Source: Chloracidobacterium sp. (GTDB taxonomy: Bacteria; Acidobacteriota; Blastocatellia; Pyrinomonadales; Pyrinomonadaceae). From it: DNA of 64,000 nt. Below are positions 45,237-55,187 of this stretch, one piece after another. A model generated the notes under the pieces. It worked only from the letters and a program-made list of their open reading frames with translations. It had not been told where the DNA came from and ran no database searches. The number at the start of each line of letters is the position of its first letter. Within the stretch, counting starts at the first letter, position 1. The stretch lies in the NCBI GenBank assembly GCA_016720705.1, contig JADKKB010000007.1, positions 1-64,000 of the forward strand, written 5' to 3'. A program made the position numbers and the translations under genes.

Positions 45237-47846
45237 GTGACCTTTCGTCGTACATTTCTTTTATTCGCATTAGCGATCTTTTCAATGTCCGTGTCCGTTT
45301 CGGCTCAAATCGAGTCGGTAATCGGGCAATTGTCCAATTCAGGAGCCGAGTCATTTGCGGGCGGTATAAGCGGTGACGGCAGATTTGTCGTATTCGAGTC
45401 GCGTGGAAATCTGGCAACGGAAAACCCACGAAACGCGGACTATAATCCGGAAATATTTCTTTTTGATTACGCTCAACGCCGAATATTTCAGTTAACGGAT
45501 ACGAAGAGTGTCTTGATCGATACTACCAAGGCTCTTACTTTCGACAATATTCGCGTCGAGATCGTCAATACGCGTCCGGTGATCAGTAATGACGGCAAGT
45601 GGATCGCGTTTTCATCCAATGCCACAACCTCCACCCCGACAACACCTGATGCGACAAATCCGGGAAGTTTTGACGGCAACACGTACACATTGCCAACGCC
45701 GAGTCCATCGCCAAGCCCGTCCCCAAGTCCAGGTGCAAATCCGCTGACGAGTGACGGCAATACTGAGATCTGGCTATATCAAATACCATCAATCGCTCCG
45801 GTTGCGGATCTTTCGGCTGGCGAAGAGATTCCGTTAACAGATCTGGCGGGCGGAACTTTTATTAGGGTTACGAATTCACTTCCGAGTCAATTACCGCGGC
45901 CGGCAACGTCAACAACCGGTGCATACATCGCTGATGACAATCACGATGCCAGTATAAGTGATGATGGCTCGGCGATCGCCTTTGTTTCGACTCGGGATCT
46001 AGTCCCATCAGTTGGAAACCCCTTTCCGGCTGAGGATAATGACGAGATCTTCACATTTGTCCACAGCATTTCGCCCCGCGGCACGGCCGATAACATTGGC
46101 GGCGGAGCGACCCTTTCGCAGGTAACGAAAACGCCTCGCGGCCAGATCTCTAATCCGATATACAACAAGAATCCGACTATAGCTGGTGATGGGCTCCGTG
46201 TAGCTTTTGCTAGTACGGGCGACAATCCGATTGTCGGGATGACCGGCGGAGTTAACCCATTGGCAAGCCGCAATGAGGAGATATTTTACGCAGACCTTAA
46301 TGTTTCCGGTGCTCCGGCAGGAACTAAAAAACAGGTAACGACGACAACGTCCACAAATTTAGGCGATCCGGTCAACATTCTGGACCTCGGACGTAGAATG
46401 AGCCGTGATGGCAAATACATCGCGTTCGATAGCTATGCTGACCTCGCAAATGAGAACAGCGGAACGAACTATACCTCATTTGCATTGTATTTATACGACG
46501 TCGTAGCAAACACATTCCGACGGATCGGATCTCGCAGCGACGCAGATGCTCAAGCTCAGGGCGGGGACGTGTTACATTACCCCGGCTTTACAGATTATGG
46601 GATTACCGGTGAACCGGCCACTCTGATGTTGGAAACCCGTATGAACATAAAGCCTGACGGCACAATTCCGACGAACCCTGTCGATGGCCTGAATAATACG
46701 ACCGAACGACAGTCACAACTTTATTCATTTCCTTTAGGAGTGCCTGCTGCGACTGCAACATTTACTCGACTTAGTAGGTTTCCGGTACCGGTATCGTTTA
46801 TCTCATCGTCGCAGCCGATCACGAGCAATTCATCGAAACGCTTTGTTTTCAATCTTGCATTGACTGAGTTGGGCCTTGGTAATCCGGACCTGCAATCTGA
46901 GGTTTATTATATGGTCACCCCGACGGTGACAAATCAGTCGTCGATAACAGCGAACTTCGCAACAGGGGCGACGAACATTCCAGTTTCGCCAACGATAGTG
47001 CCGACCCCTAGCCCGACGGCTACACCGAGTCCGACGCCGACACCTTCGCCGACCCCAACCCCGACGCCTTCGCCGACGCCGTCCGGGTCGCCGACGCCAA
47101 CCCCGGTACCTAGTCCGACACCGACTCCTCAGACGCCGGCAGCGGTTCACGGTCTGGCACCTGGTATGCAGGCAATAATGAATTACCAAGCCAGCTTTGA
47201 CCGAGCGATCGTTGCCCGCACGGCAGTGGGATCTCTCGAACGGAGTTTCACGCTTCCGATCGAATTGAGCGGTGTGTCATTGACTATTAATGGGGTCGCC
47301 TGCGGATTGAGTTCGGTGGGACGTCATAAGATCGAATTCGTTTTACCGACAAGCTTGGCGTCATCGTCGGCCGGAACCGTCTATTCGATGGTGTTGAACA
47401 ACAATGGTGTTCAGATGAAGACAGATGTGACGCTGGTTCCGGCTCGGCCCGATATATTTAATGTGGCCGGGATCATCGCCCCCGGAGGTCGAGCAAAGAT
47501 CGAAAACGTCACTAATCGGGTACACACTACTGAACCGTTTACCGTGACCACCCTACGCATAAGACCGCCGGGCCGGACTGCGACAGTATTGCGAGTTTAC
47601 CTGACCGGCGCTCAAAATTCGATCGTCGGTAATACAAGTGTGCGGGTAGGTGAATTCGGCTTGTTGCCAACAACTATTCAATCGAATGCGGTAATGGTCG
47701 CTCCGGGTGTTTACACCATCGATTTCCTGCTTGATAAGGGAATGGACATGGGCGGTGACCAACCGATAATCGTGACTATATTTTTGGACGGGGTTGCGTA
47801 CACATCGAGGCTTGATGACACGACAAGTTTCTTTAAGATCTTGTAA
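45237..47846 (+). CDS. Secreted TolB/beta-propeller-type protein with Pro-Thr linker and TIGR03437-like C-terminus
   Basis: A large secreted protein of 869 residues. A GTG at 45237 with GGTGGAGGAG gives a signal peptide (TFLLFALAIFSMSVSVSA). The N-terminal half has TolB/WD40-like repeats (AGGISGDGRFVVFES, GDGLRVAFASTGDN, SRDGKYIAFDSYAD). Short PSPSPSP runs occur around 45690-45730, and a long Pro/Ser/Thr linker around 47005-47130. The C-terminal 220 residues (FTLPIELSGVSLTING, RHKIEFVLPTSLAS) resemble the acidobacterial TIGR03437 domain. Function unknown; probably an extracellular or outer-membrane-associated binding protein. A terminator follows at 47870. Confidence 0.85.
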   Translation: MTFRRTFLLFALAIFSMSVSVSAQIESVIGQLSNSGAESFAGGISGDGRFVVFESRGNLATENPRNADYNPEIFLFDYAQRRIFQLTDTKSVLIDTTKALTFDNIRVEIVNTRPVISNDGKWIAFSSNATTSTPTTPDATNPGSFDGNTYTLPTPSPSPSPSPSPGANPLTSDGNTEIWLYQIPSIAPVADLSAGEEIPLTDLAGGTFIRVTNSLPSQLPRPATSTTGAYIADDNHDASISDDGSAIAFVSTRDLVPSVGNPFPAEDNDEIFTFVHSISPRGTADNIGGGATLSQVTKTPRGQISNPIYNKNPTIAGDGLRVAFASTGDNPIVGMTGGVNPLASRNEEIFYADLNVSGAPAGTKKQVTTTTSTNLGDPVNILDLGRRMSRDGKYIAFDSYADLANENSGTNYTSFALYLYDVVANTFRRIGSRSDADAQAQGGDVLHYPGFTDYGITGEPATLMLETRMNIKPDGTIPTNPVDGLNNTTERQSQLYSFPLGVPAATATFTRLSRFPVPVSFISSSQPITSNSSKRFVFNLALTELGLGNPDLQSEVYYMVTPTVTNQSSITANFATGATNIPVSPTIVPTPSPTATPSPTPTPSPTPTPTPSPTPSGSPTPTPVPSPTPTPQTPAAVHGLAPGMQAIMNYQASFDRAIVARTAVGSLERSFTLPIELSGVSLTINGVACGLSSVGRHKIEFVLPTSLASSSAGTVYSMVLNNNGVQMKTDVTLVPARPDIFNVAGIIAPGGRAKIENVTNRVHTTEPFTVTTLRIRPPGRTATVLRVYLTGAQNSIVGNTSVRVGEFGLLPTTIQSNAVMVAPGVYTIDFLLDKGMDMGGDQPIIVTIFLDGVAYTSRLDDTTSFFKIL

Positions 47847-47869
47847 TATTGGCTCTTCGTACTTTAATT

Positions 47870-47900
47870 AAAAGGAAGCGAACACTCCGCTTCCTTTTTT
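47870..47900 (+). terminator. Rho-independent terminator after the propeller gene
   Basis: AAAAGGAAGCG pairs with CGCTTCCTTTT around a seven-base loop and ends in six T. It is 23 bases past the stop of the propeller-type gene. Confidence 0.85.
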
Positions 47901-48104
47901 AATTGGAAAAGGTTGAGACCAGATAACTTGATCGTTTCATTGCGAACAAATTGCGGTTAGATTATTCTTTTATTGTAACGATCCAACTCATAATGGCCGT
48001 CTAAAACGTCAAATTCTTTGCCAGTGAACGGCAATTGTCTTGGAATGCGGTCAATTCAAAAATAGGAGTCCGGTAGGATTACGTCCGGAAAAGGTGTAAG
48101 TATT

Positions 48105-49079
48105 ATGAAAATTTCTCCGAAGGTTTGGAAAAACGGTCAATTTATAGATTGGGATGACGCCCGAATACACGTGATGTCACACGTCGTCAATTACGGATCC
48201 AGTGTTTTTGAGGGTATACGATGTTATGACACCGCGAAAGGTCCGGCGGTTTTCAGACTGCCTGAACATATGCAGCGTTTGATCAATTCCGCCAAGATCT
48301 ACCGCATGGAATCGCCTTTTTCGCGAAAAGAGTATTGTGATTCTACGGTAGAACTTATACGCCAGAGCGGTCTCGACGAATGTTACATTCGTCCGATCAT
48401 TTTCCGCGGATTGGATGAGGTGAAGCCTGCCTTTGGAGTCAACCCCTTCCCCAATCCGATCGAAGCGTATATAGCAACTTGGGAATGGGGCAAGTATCTT
48501 GGCGACGAGGCACTAGAAAGTGGAATAGATGTATGTGTGTCGAGTTGGACCCGCATTACATCCAATTCGATGCCGGCAATGGCAAAAGCCGGAGCGAATT
48601 ATATGAATTCTCAGTTGATCAAAATGGAGGCGTTGCTCGGCGGATTTTCTGAAGGCATCGCTCTCGATGATCGTGGATATGTTTCAGAAGGTTCGGGCGA
48701 GAATATATTCCTGGTCAATGGCGGAAAACTGATCACGCCCCCGCTCGGTGCGTCTATATTGCCCGGCATCACGCGCGACTCGATAATCCAAATCGCACGC
48801 GAACTCGGGATCGAAGTCATCGAAACCACGATTCAACGCGCGGCGTTATATCTGGCAGACGAGCTATTTTTCACGGGAACTGCTGCGGAAGTTACCCCTA
48901 TTCGGACTGTGGACAGGATCACGGTGGGTTCGGGCAAACGTGGCGAGATCACCAAACGACTTCAGGAAGAATTCTTCGGCGTTATAAGGGCTGAACGACC
49001 TGCACCGTCTGGAAAAGATTGGTTAACCTTCGTACGTTCTAAAGATGAAAAAAGCGGCGGAAGTGTAGCGGGTTCCTAG
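48105..49079 (+). CDS. ilvE: Branched-chain amino acid aminotransferase
   Basis: A fold-type IV PLP enzyme that transfers amino groups to or from valine, leucine and isoleucine. Visible motifs: MSHVVNYGSSVFEGIRCYDT, the PLP Lys in AMAKAGANYMNSQL, GIALDDRGYVSEGSGENIFL and LPGITRDSIIQIARELGIEV, then ELFFTGTAAEVTPIRTVD. At 324 residues it is of normal length. The ATG 48105 follows AAGGTG with a suitable spacing. A terminator follows at 49122. D-amino acid or aminodeoxychorismate branches of fold IV are less likely because of the GIRCY and GTAAEV patterns. Confidence 0.95.
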   Translation: MKISPKVWKNGQFIDWDDARIHVMSHVVNYGSSVFEGIRCYDTAKGPAVFRLPEHMQRLINSAKIYRMESPFSRKEYCDSTVELIRQSGLDECYIRPIIFRGLDEVKPAFGVNPFPNPIEAYIATWEWGKYLGDEALESGIDVCVSSWTRITSNSMPAMAKAGANYMNSQLIKMEALLGGFSEGIALDDRGYVSEGSGENIFLVNGGKLITPPLGASILPGITRDSIIQIARELGIEVIETTIQRAALYLADELFFTGTAAEVTPIRTVDRITVGSGKRGEITKRLQEEFFGVIRAERPAPSGKDWLTFVRSKDEKSGGSVAGS

Positions 49080-49121
49080 CCCTGGCTGTCGTTTTTCCAT
49101 CATTTTGGATGGACTTTGATA

Positions 49122-49163
49122 AAGCACGTGAATGCCCAAAGGGTTGACCGTGCTTTTTCTTTT
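49122..49163 (+). terminator. Rho-independent terminator of ilvE
   Basis: AAAGCACG (49122-49129) pairs with CGTGCTTT (49150-49157), with a longer partly paired loop, followed by a T-rich run (TTTCTTTTTT). Confidence 0.75.
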
Positions 49164-49199
49164 TTCGCACTTTGTCATTTCTGATCATTTTCACTTCGG

Positions 49200-50735
49200 A
49201 TGGATCTACCAAATAAGCTGCGCACATTTACTTTGGAGGGTACTGTTTTCATTTGCGGTGCGATGGTAATGACCTTCGAGATCATCGGCTCACGAATACT
49301 CTCGCCATATATTGGGGCGTCAACATATGTTTGGACTAGTTTGATAGGCGTAATACTTGGCAGTCTGAGTTTCGGTTACTGGCTAGGTGGTCGACTCGCC
49401 GACCGAAAACCCGATATCAAGATATTGTCATCCGTTATATTTTTTGCCGGTGGTTTGATCGCCATTACGGTACTGGTCAAGGAGATAGTCCTGTCGCTGG
49501 TTGCCACTGCGCCTGTAGGAATCGAATTGCGGTCACTTATTGCGTCGATACTACTTTTTGCACCGGCAAGCGTAGCACTTGGAATCGTTACGCCATATTC
49601 CATCAAGCTTCGGTTGGATTCGCTTTCAGATACGGGCAAAACCGTTGGCCGATTATACGCACTCTCCACCATCGGAAGCATTTTAGGTACATTCGCCGCG
49701 GGGTTCGTCCTAATTCCGTTTGTCGGAAGTCTGCGAACCCTTTATGGAATTGCCGGAATACTCATCGTCGTATCGATAGTACTCGCCCCGTTCTCTGCCA
49801 CACGACGAAACCTAGCGGTATTGATAATATTTGCTTTTTCGATAGTGTCCAGCGAGGTCAACGCCTATATTCTTTACCGTGCAAGCGATCTCTATGATAT
49901 TGACACTGAATATAGCCGCGTGCAGATTTTTCAAACGACCGACCCGAAAACGGGAAAGCCGATTAGAGCTTTGGCCACCGATCCGTATTTCACCCAATCC
50001 GCAATGTTTCTGGACAGTGAAGAACCGGCCCTAGAATACAGTCGATTCTATCATTTGGCCCGCCATTTCTCTCCTGACTTCGCAAAGGTGCTCGTGATCG
50101 GAGGCGCCGGTTATTCGGTGCCAAAGGACTTTATTCGTCGCTACGAAGACGTCAAGGTCGATGTAGTTGAGATCGACCCGAATATGACCGCGATCGCCCG
50201 CCGTTTTTTTCGATTGGAAAACAATGATCGTTTGCGGATCGTGCACGAGGATGCACGCACGTTTCTGAATGCAAACAAGTCCGGTAGTTACGATGTAATT
50301 CTAATGGATGCGTTCGGGTCGCTGTTCACAGTTCCCTATCAATTGACTACGATCGAAGCAGTTCGTGAGATCAGTCGTTCTCTGAAAGATAATGGCCTTG
50401 TGATCATAAACCTCGGCTCCGCACTCAAAGGCCCGGGCAGCGAATTTTTGCAAGCGGAATTGGCAACCTACAAGAGTGTGTTTCCTCAAGTAAGCGTCTA
50501 TAAGGTGAATAGTGAGTATGAGGACGAACGCTTGCAGAATCTGATGATCGTCGCGACACGTTCGACGCAAGGACAATCATATGCGTCACCCGACCCGGAA
50601 ATGTCACAATTGATGCAAAATCGATACGTCGGTGATATTCCTCAAACATTGCCGATCATCACGGACGATCTCGCTCCGGTAGAATTTTATAACTCGATCG
50701 CGCAAAATCGCTATCTTCAGGAACGGCTTAAATAG
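49200..50735 (+). CDS. Membrane spermidine-synthase-like protein
   Basis: A 511-residue fusion of about six or seven hydrophobic helices (TLEGTVFICGAMVMTFEIIG, ISSVIFFAGGLIAITVLVKE region, SVALGIVTPYSIKL) and a soluble Rossmann methyltransferase-type domain like polyamine aminopropyltransferases. The cofactor loop is VLVIGGAGYSVPKDF, with VDVVEIDPNMTAIARRFF and IVHEDARTFL; YDVILMDAFGSLFTVPYQL holds the reaction loop, though the canonical DAF/DSTDP motif is altered, so spermidine synthase activity is uncertain. Such membrane fusions are common and mostly unstudied. It is convergent with lptD by three bases. Confidence 0.85.
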   Translation: MDLPNKLRTFTLEGTVFICGAMVMTFEIIGSRILSPYIGASTYVWTSLIGVILGSLSFGYWLGGRLADRKPDIKILSSVIFFAGGLIAITVLVKEIVLSLVATAPVGIELRSLIASILLFAPASVALGIVTPYSIKLRLDSLSDTGKTVGRLYALSTIGSILGTFAAGFVLIPFVGSLRTLYGIAGILIVVSIVLAPFSATRRNLAVLIIFAFSIVSSEVNAYILYRASDLYDIDTEYSRVQIFQTTDPKTGKPIRALATDPYFTQSAMFLDSEEPALEYSRFYHLARHFSPDFAKVLVIGGAGYSVPKDFIRRYEDVKVDVVEIDPNMTAIARRFFRLENNDRLRIVHEDARTFLNANKSGSYDVILMDAFGSLFTVPYQLTTIEAVREISRSLKDNGLVIINLGSALKGPGSEFLQAELATYKSVFPQVSVYKVNSEYEDERLQNLMIVATRSTQGQSYASPDPEMSQLMQNRYVGDIPQTLPIITDDLAPVEFYNSIAQNRYLQERLK

Positions 50736-50737
50736 CC

Positions 50738-53254
50738 CTACCTGATCCCTTGACCGAACTGTTCCGTTCCGAAGGCACCGATGCCATTAAGTCGAAAACT
50801 GAGAGCCCATCGGTTCTCGCTGCGGACGCCGACATTGAAAGTATAATATTGCAAGGCTAATGAACAGCAGTCGTAAGCATAGCCGATCGTGTAGAGCGAG
50901 CTGATAAGCGGAGATGATTTTGCGGCTCGACGATTCTGAAAATCAAAGAATAGTGATGTGCCGCCGTACCACCCCTTATCGCGATTTCCAATAAATATCG
51001 ATGGACTCCACTGTGATCCACGCAACGTTCCCGCCTCTTTGCCGGCGCTGTTCGAGTAAGGCAAAAGTGTCGGAATAAGGGTTACTGCGCGAGTGTAGTA
51101 AAAAGTCTGGAATATCTTCAATAGTTTTGTATCGTAACCAACGGTTGCCGAGATCGCCCGCAAACCGTCGCCCTGAACTCCGACGTCCATTCGCGAATTT
51201 ACAAAGATCGTCCGCTGCGGTCGATATGTAGCATCGATACTCAAAGGCGAAAAGCGACGCTGAACACCACCAAAGGTGTAATAGCTCAACGCAGTGATCG
51301 CTTCGATCTGATTACGTTGGCCCGCTATAAGAGCCCCGCCGAACGACTTGTCGAAAAAATACTTGCCTCGAATTGTTAGAGCAAATATCTCATAGGGCTG
51401 AACCGCAAGAGGCTTCGCTTTACCTGTCGAGGGTTCCGACGTCAACCTGAGTTTTTCCTGAGCATCTTTCGTGATCGCTTCAGAATAGCGCCGCGTGTAT
51501 ATACGATTCGTTACGCCATATTCAAGCTCGTTAGTGTCCGTTATGGTATCAATGTAGTCGAAACGGATGATCCTGTTAAAGTTATCAACTCCTTTAACAA
51601 ACCGGTAAGTCAGAAAGGGTTCGATCACGTGCCGAAACCGAAATGATTTGTCTTTTCCGTAAAAATTCCTGGCTAGTGCAACCGGTCTGACATCAAGCTG
51701 GAATTCGCCGTACTTGCGAATCAGATCGCGTCCGACAACTCTTCTAGAAACGTCAAACGAATTGGAATAGTACGTCGCCCTAGCCGCCGCAGACAGAGTA
51801 AAGTTGACGTATTTTGTACGAAACGGAGCCGTGATCTGTGGATAGAAATCAAGGCGCTGGCCCAGAGCAGGCGTAGATACCGGTCGCCCACCCGTCATTT
51901 GCTGATAGAGAATAGGGTCGTCAACGTCTTCGCGCCTTGAAACTCCTTCAAGACTGGTCTTGAACGAGAAATAGACGCCATTGAGGAATGACAGCATCGA
52001 TGGCCGCTTCTCAAAATTTACACTTGGCAAATTACGGGTCTTGATACGTACATTCGGAATTGAGATCACCTGCGAACGCGTCAACAAATTTAACGTGTAG
52101 TTGTTCCAACTCTTGTTCACAAAGACCTGCGAAACCTCGATCGGCGAAATTATCTGTTGAATTCCATCCGAAAATACCTGTCGGAAAGCAAGGTTCGACG
52201 TCAATCGCACATCCGCGGATGCCGTGAACCCGTTTTGAAAATAGTGTACACCCTGAGCGTATATGATCGACCCGCCCTGATCCGGATGTGACGTATCAGC
52301 ATTCGGACCAAATATCCGATCCTTTACAGCATAAAATCCAAAATCAAAATATGAACGCGAATTTGCCCGCGTCCTGACGTCCATTCCGTACCCGATACCC
52401 CGATTGCTGTAAATATCGCCACGAAGTACGACATCTGCGCTGTTTCCGAGAGTTTGATAGTACGCGGTCGATAGGCGGAACCCCTTGTTCGCTGAATAGG
52501 CGAATGACGGAGTCAAAAACCCTGAACTTCGGTCTTTCTCTTTAATGGGGATGGACGCATACGGCAGATAGAGTAGAGGTATATCCTTAATACGGAACTT
52601 AGCGTTTTTCAGCTTCAGTTTGTCCTTAATACTGATCCTTGCTTGATCGGCGGTAAAACTCCACTTCGGCACGGCCTCTTCGCAGGCGGTAAACTTCCCC
52701 TTCGTTATAACCAATTCATTGGCACCTACGCGCTCAACCCGGTCAGCCGTAAAATAGATTACCGTCCCATCATTCGTCTGGTTCGTAAATCCGGTCGAAT
52801 CTACAAAATATCCAAGCTTCGTTTGATAATTCCAAATCCCTCGAGCGCCTGTTATGCGTTGGTCGTCACCTTGATCAAAAATAACGCTACCTTCGGCATC
52901 CATTTTATTTTCGGTCTCATAGATCGTGATCTTGTCCGCCTGCATTCGGTAGATCCCGTATCGCACGTCCACATTCCCTATATGGACGATTATGCGCTTT
53001 CCCTTTTCGCCCTCCACCGTCTGCCGGTCGGAATAGACAACAATTTCATTGTTTCCGCCTTCCTGTTCTACTCCAGATTTCTTTTTTGGTTTTGGCTGGG
53101 CAACGCTCTGTTCGGCTGAGATCGGGTTGATATTTGGCGTATCAGTTATGGGATTCGCAACTTGGCGTTCGACCGGATTGGATTGCTGCGCGGACGCTAG
53201 CGTGGCGGCCACTACAACGAGTGAGAAGACAATAAATAGATTGAAAAACCGCAT
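50738..53254 (-). CDS. lptD: LPS-assembly protein LptD
   Basis: LptD forms the outer-membrane barrel that inserts LPS. A signal peptide (FFNLFIVFSLVVVAATLASA, then QQ) and a Pro/Asn/Gln-rich linker precede the OstA/LptA-like N-terminal domain (MQADKITIYETENKMDAEGS, TARGIWNYQTK-like region). The rest is a large beta barrel with alternating aromatic strands (FGFYAVKDRIFGP, FLTPSFAYSANKGFRLSTAY), ending AFGTEQFGQGIR. At 838 residues it is in the normal range. It ends three bases from the spermidine-synthase-like gene and is divergent from the NtrC-type gene. With lpxD and lpxB it indicates an LPS-type outer membrane. Confidence 0.93.
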   Translation of the reverse strand: MRFFNLFIVFSLVVVAATLASAQQSNPVERQVANPITDTPNINPISAEQSVAQPKPKKKSGVEQEGGNNEIVVYSDRQTVEGEKGKRIIVHIGNVDVRYGIYRMQADKITIYETENKMDAEGSVIFDQGDDQRITGARGIWNYQTKLGYFVDSTGFTNQTNDGTVIYFTADRVERVGANELVITKGKFTACEEAVPKWSFTADQARISIKDKLKLKNAKFRIKDIPLLYLPYASIPIKEKDRSSGFLTPSFAYSANKGFRLSTAYYQTLGNSADVVLRGDIYSNRGIGYGMDVRTRANSRSYFDFGFYAVKDRIFGPNADTSHPDQGGSIIYAQGVHYFQNGFTASADVRLTSNLAFRQVFSDGIQQIISPIEVSQVFVNKSWNNYTLNLLTRSQVISIPNVRIKTRNLPSVNFEKRPSMLSFLNGVYFSFKTSLEGVSRREDVDDPILYQQMTGGRPVSTPALGQRLDFYPQITAPFRTKYVNFTLSAAARATYYSNSFDVSRRVVGRDLIRKYGEFQLDVRPVALARNFYGKDKSFRFRHVIEPFLTYRFVKGVDNFNRIIRFDYIDTITDTNELEYGVTNRIYTRRYSEAITKDAQEKLRLTSEPSTGKAKPLAVQPYEIFALTIRGKYFFDKSFGGALIAGQRNQIEAITALSYYTFGGVQRRFSPLSIDATYRPQRTIFVNSRMDVGVQGDGLRAISATVGYDTKLLKIFQTFYYTRAVTLIPTLLPYSNSAGKEAGTLRGSQWSPSIFIGNRDKGWYGGTSLFFDFQNRRAAKSSPLISSLYTIGYAYDCCSLALQYYTFNVGVRSENRWALSFRLNGIGAFGTEQFGQGIR

Positions 53255-53339
53255 CGAATCAATAAGTTAATTAACGATGCTAACACGAACCGAGTTAAAG
53301 AATAAAGCGGTATGCTAGACTTAGAATCTAACGATCACT

Positions 53340-54692
53340 GTGCCTGAATTAACCGCTCAAACCGTGTTGGTAGTCGAAGACGAAGAATTGATGAGGGCTA
53401 TCCTTCGTCAACTGATTGAGGATGCCGGATACAATGTGGTAAGTGCCGATAGTGCGGAATCAGCCATCGAAGCGTTCACCTCGAACGACGTTGCCGTAAC
53501 ACTGACCGATATAAAAATGTCGGGTAAGGACGGCCTTCAACTGCTGGATCAAATTAAAATAATAGACAACGAGGCAGTAGTCATTATTATGACCGCATTT
53601 TCGTCAGTGGACACTGCGGTCGCGGCCTTACGTAAAGGCGCATACGATTACGTCACGAAACCGTTTGTCAACGATGACCTACTTCAGACAATAAAAAATG
53701 CCGCGAAGTTAGGCAAGCTTTTTCAGGAAAATCGTGTATTGCGGCGCGAACTGCGACGCCATTATGGATTTTCGGAGATCGTCGGCAAGAGCGAACAAAT
53801 GATGCGAATCTTCGATATCATTAGAAAAGTTGCTGATACGAACGCGAGCATTTTGATCCAAGGTGAGAGCGGTACAGGAAAGGAGTTGGTCGCACGATCG
53901 ATTCACCTTAATAGTCAACGGGCGGACAATGCGTTTCTCGCGATCAACTGTGGTGCCCTGCCCGAATCACTACTCGAGAGTGAGCTTTTCGGTCATAAAA
54001 AAGGCTCATTTACGGGTGCGGTTGCCAACCGTGACGGCCTAATCCGCTCGGTGGACGGGGGCACTCTTTTCTTGGACGAAATCGGTGAGATGCCGTTCGC
54101 ACTCCAGGTGAAATTGCTCAGAGCACTGCAGGAGCACGAGGTCACACCAGTTGGTGCAACTCGCCCGGTCCCATTTGATGCCCGAATCCTTGCGGCGACC
54201 AACAAGGATCTGGCTAACGAGGTCGAAAACGGTACTTTTCGTGAAGATCTTTACTACAGGTTAAACGTGGTCGAAATCGCCATTCCGCCACTCCGTTATC
54301 GCCGAGAGGACATTCCGTTATTAATTCAGCACTTTGTCGCTAAACATCGGCGTGGCTCAGGCGTCCCTATAAGTGGCTTGTCGAAACCTGTAATGGATGC
54401 ATTATGTGGTTATGACTGGCCGGGAAACATTCGCGAATTAGAAAATACGATCGAGAGGGCGACCATCCTGGGCGGTAACGAAATCCGGCTTGAGGACTTA
54501 CCTGCAAAATTACTGGCCAATACTCGAAATACCGATTCGAGTTCATTCGGACCAACACTTGACGAGGTTGAAAAGAAATATGTGCTCGAGGTTTTGACTG
54601 CATTCGGCGAGGATAAGAATGCGACTGCCCGAATATTGGGGATCGATCTATCAACGCTATATCGCAAGTTGAAAAAATTTAACGAAGAATGA
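53340..54692 (+). CDS. NtrC-type sigma-54-dependent response regulator
   Basis: A 450-residue regulator in three parts. The receiver domain (1-120) has VEDEE, the phosphorylated Asp57 in LTDIKMSGKDG, and the KPF Lys (VTKPFVND). The AAA+ domain has GESGTGKELVARSIH (Walker A), the sigma-54 contact loop as GSFTGA (family norm GAFTGA), GGTLFLDEIGEM (Walker B) and R-rich sensor segments. The C-terminal Fis HTH is KNATARILGIDLSTLYRKL. It starts at GTG 53340. No histidine kinase is adjacent. Its targets are unknown; it could act on its own or through a distant sensor. Confidence 0.95.
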   Translation: MPELTAQTVLVVEDEELMRAILRQLIEDAGYNVVSADSAESAIEAFTSNDVAVTLTDIKMSGKDGLQLLDQIKIIDNEAVVIIMTAFSSVDTAVAALRKGAYDYVTKPFVNDDLLQTIKNAAKLGKLFQENRVLRRELRRHYGFSEIVGKSEQMMRIFDIIRKVADTNASILIQGESGTGKELVARSIHLNSQRADNAFLAINCGALPESLLESELFGHKKGSFTGAVANRDGLIRSVDGGTLFLDEIGEMPFALQVKLLRALQEHEVTPVGATRPVPFDARILAATNKDLANEVENGTFREDLYYRLNVVEIAIPPLRYRREDIPLLIQHFVAKHRRGSGVPISGLSKPVMDALCGYDWPGNIRELENTIERATILGGNEIRLEDLPAKLLANTRNTDSSSFGPTLDEVEKKYVLEVLTAFGEDKNATARILGIDLSTLYRKLKKFNEE

Positions 54693-54695
54693 AGT

Positions 54696-55187
54696 CTATT
54701 TAGCACTCATCTCGATAACGAAGTATTCGGTACCGTCGATCCGCACGATCATCCCATCAGAAAACGGCTCTTGGAAGAAAGGCTGTGCAGAGTAGGCGAC
54801 CCCCTTCAAAGTATCATCCCCAGTTACATCACTCTGAGCTATCAACTCAACAGGAAACCAATTTTCCGACTGAAGTGTCACAGTTTCTGGCGGCTTGATG
54901 TTCCGGACGTCTTCGACAATTTTGTCTGCGTCGGCACGGGATACTCGAATCACTGCAACTAACTTCTTTTGCGGTACGATCTCTTTCCAGACGATGTCCT
55001 CCGTCTCATAGGGCACATTTATCAACATACCAAGTTCTTCTACGTTCGTCTTAGCCGAGTTTGACTGCGAATTCGATTCGACACTTTGTGGTTGATTAAC
55101 GTTCGAGGTTACCTTGAATGCACAACCGGCAAAGCCAAAGATGCAGGCAGATGATGCTAGAATAATGGCTAAATTGACCGATTTCAT
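54696..55187 (-). CDS. Putative lipoprotein of unknown function
   Basis: A 163-residue exported protein. The N-terminus MKSVNLAIILASSACIFGFA is followed by GCAFKVT, a plausible lipobox (FAGC) giving a lipidated Cys. A Ser/Asn/Gln-rich linker precedes a strand/helix domain with LINVPYETEDIVWKEIVPQK and WFPVELIAQSDVTG. I do not recognise the domain. It is convergent with the NtrC-type gene (3-base gap between stops) and probably monocistronic. The following 405 bases to the right have no gene. Confidence 0.8.
   Translation of the reverse strand: MKSVNLAIILASSACIFGFAGCAFKVTSNVNQPQSVESNSQSNSAKTNVEELGMLINVPYETEDIVWKEIVPQKKLVAVIRVSRADADKIVEDVRNIKPPETVTLQSENWFPVELIAQSDVTGDDTLKGVAYSAQPFFQEPFSDGMIVRIDGTEYFVIEMSAK

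Noticed and set aside
46830..47189. Arg-rich minus-strand frame of 119 residues
   Set aside because: It is the antisense reading of the Pro-Thr linker repeat; Arg/Gly richness follows from that repeat.
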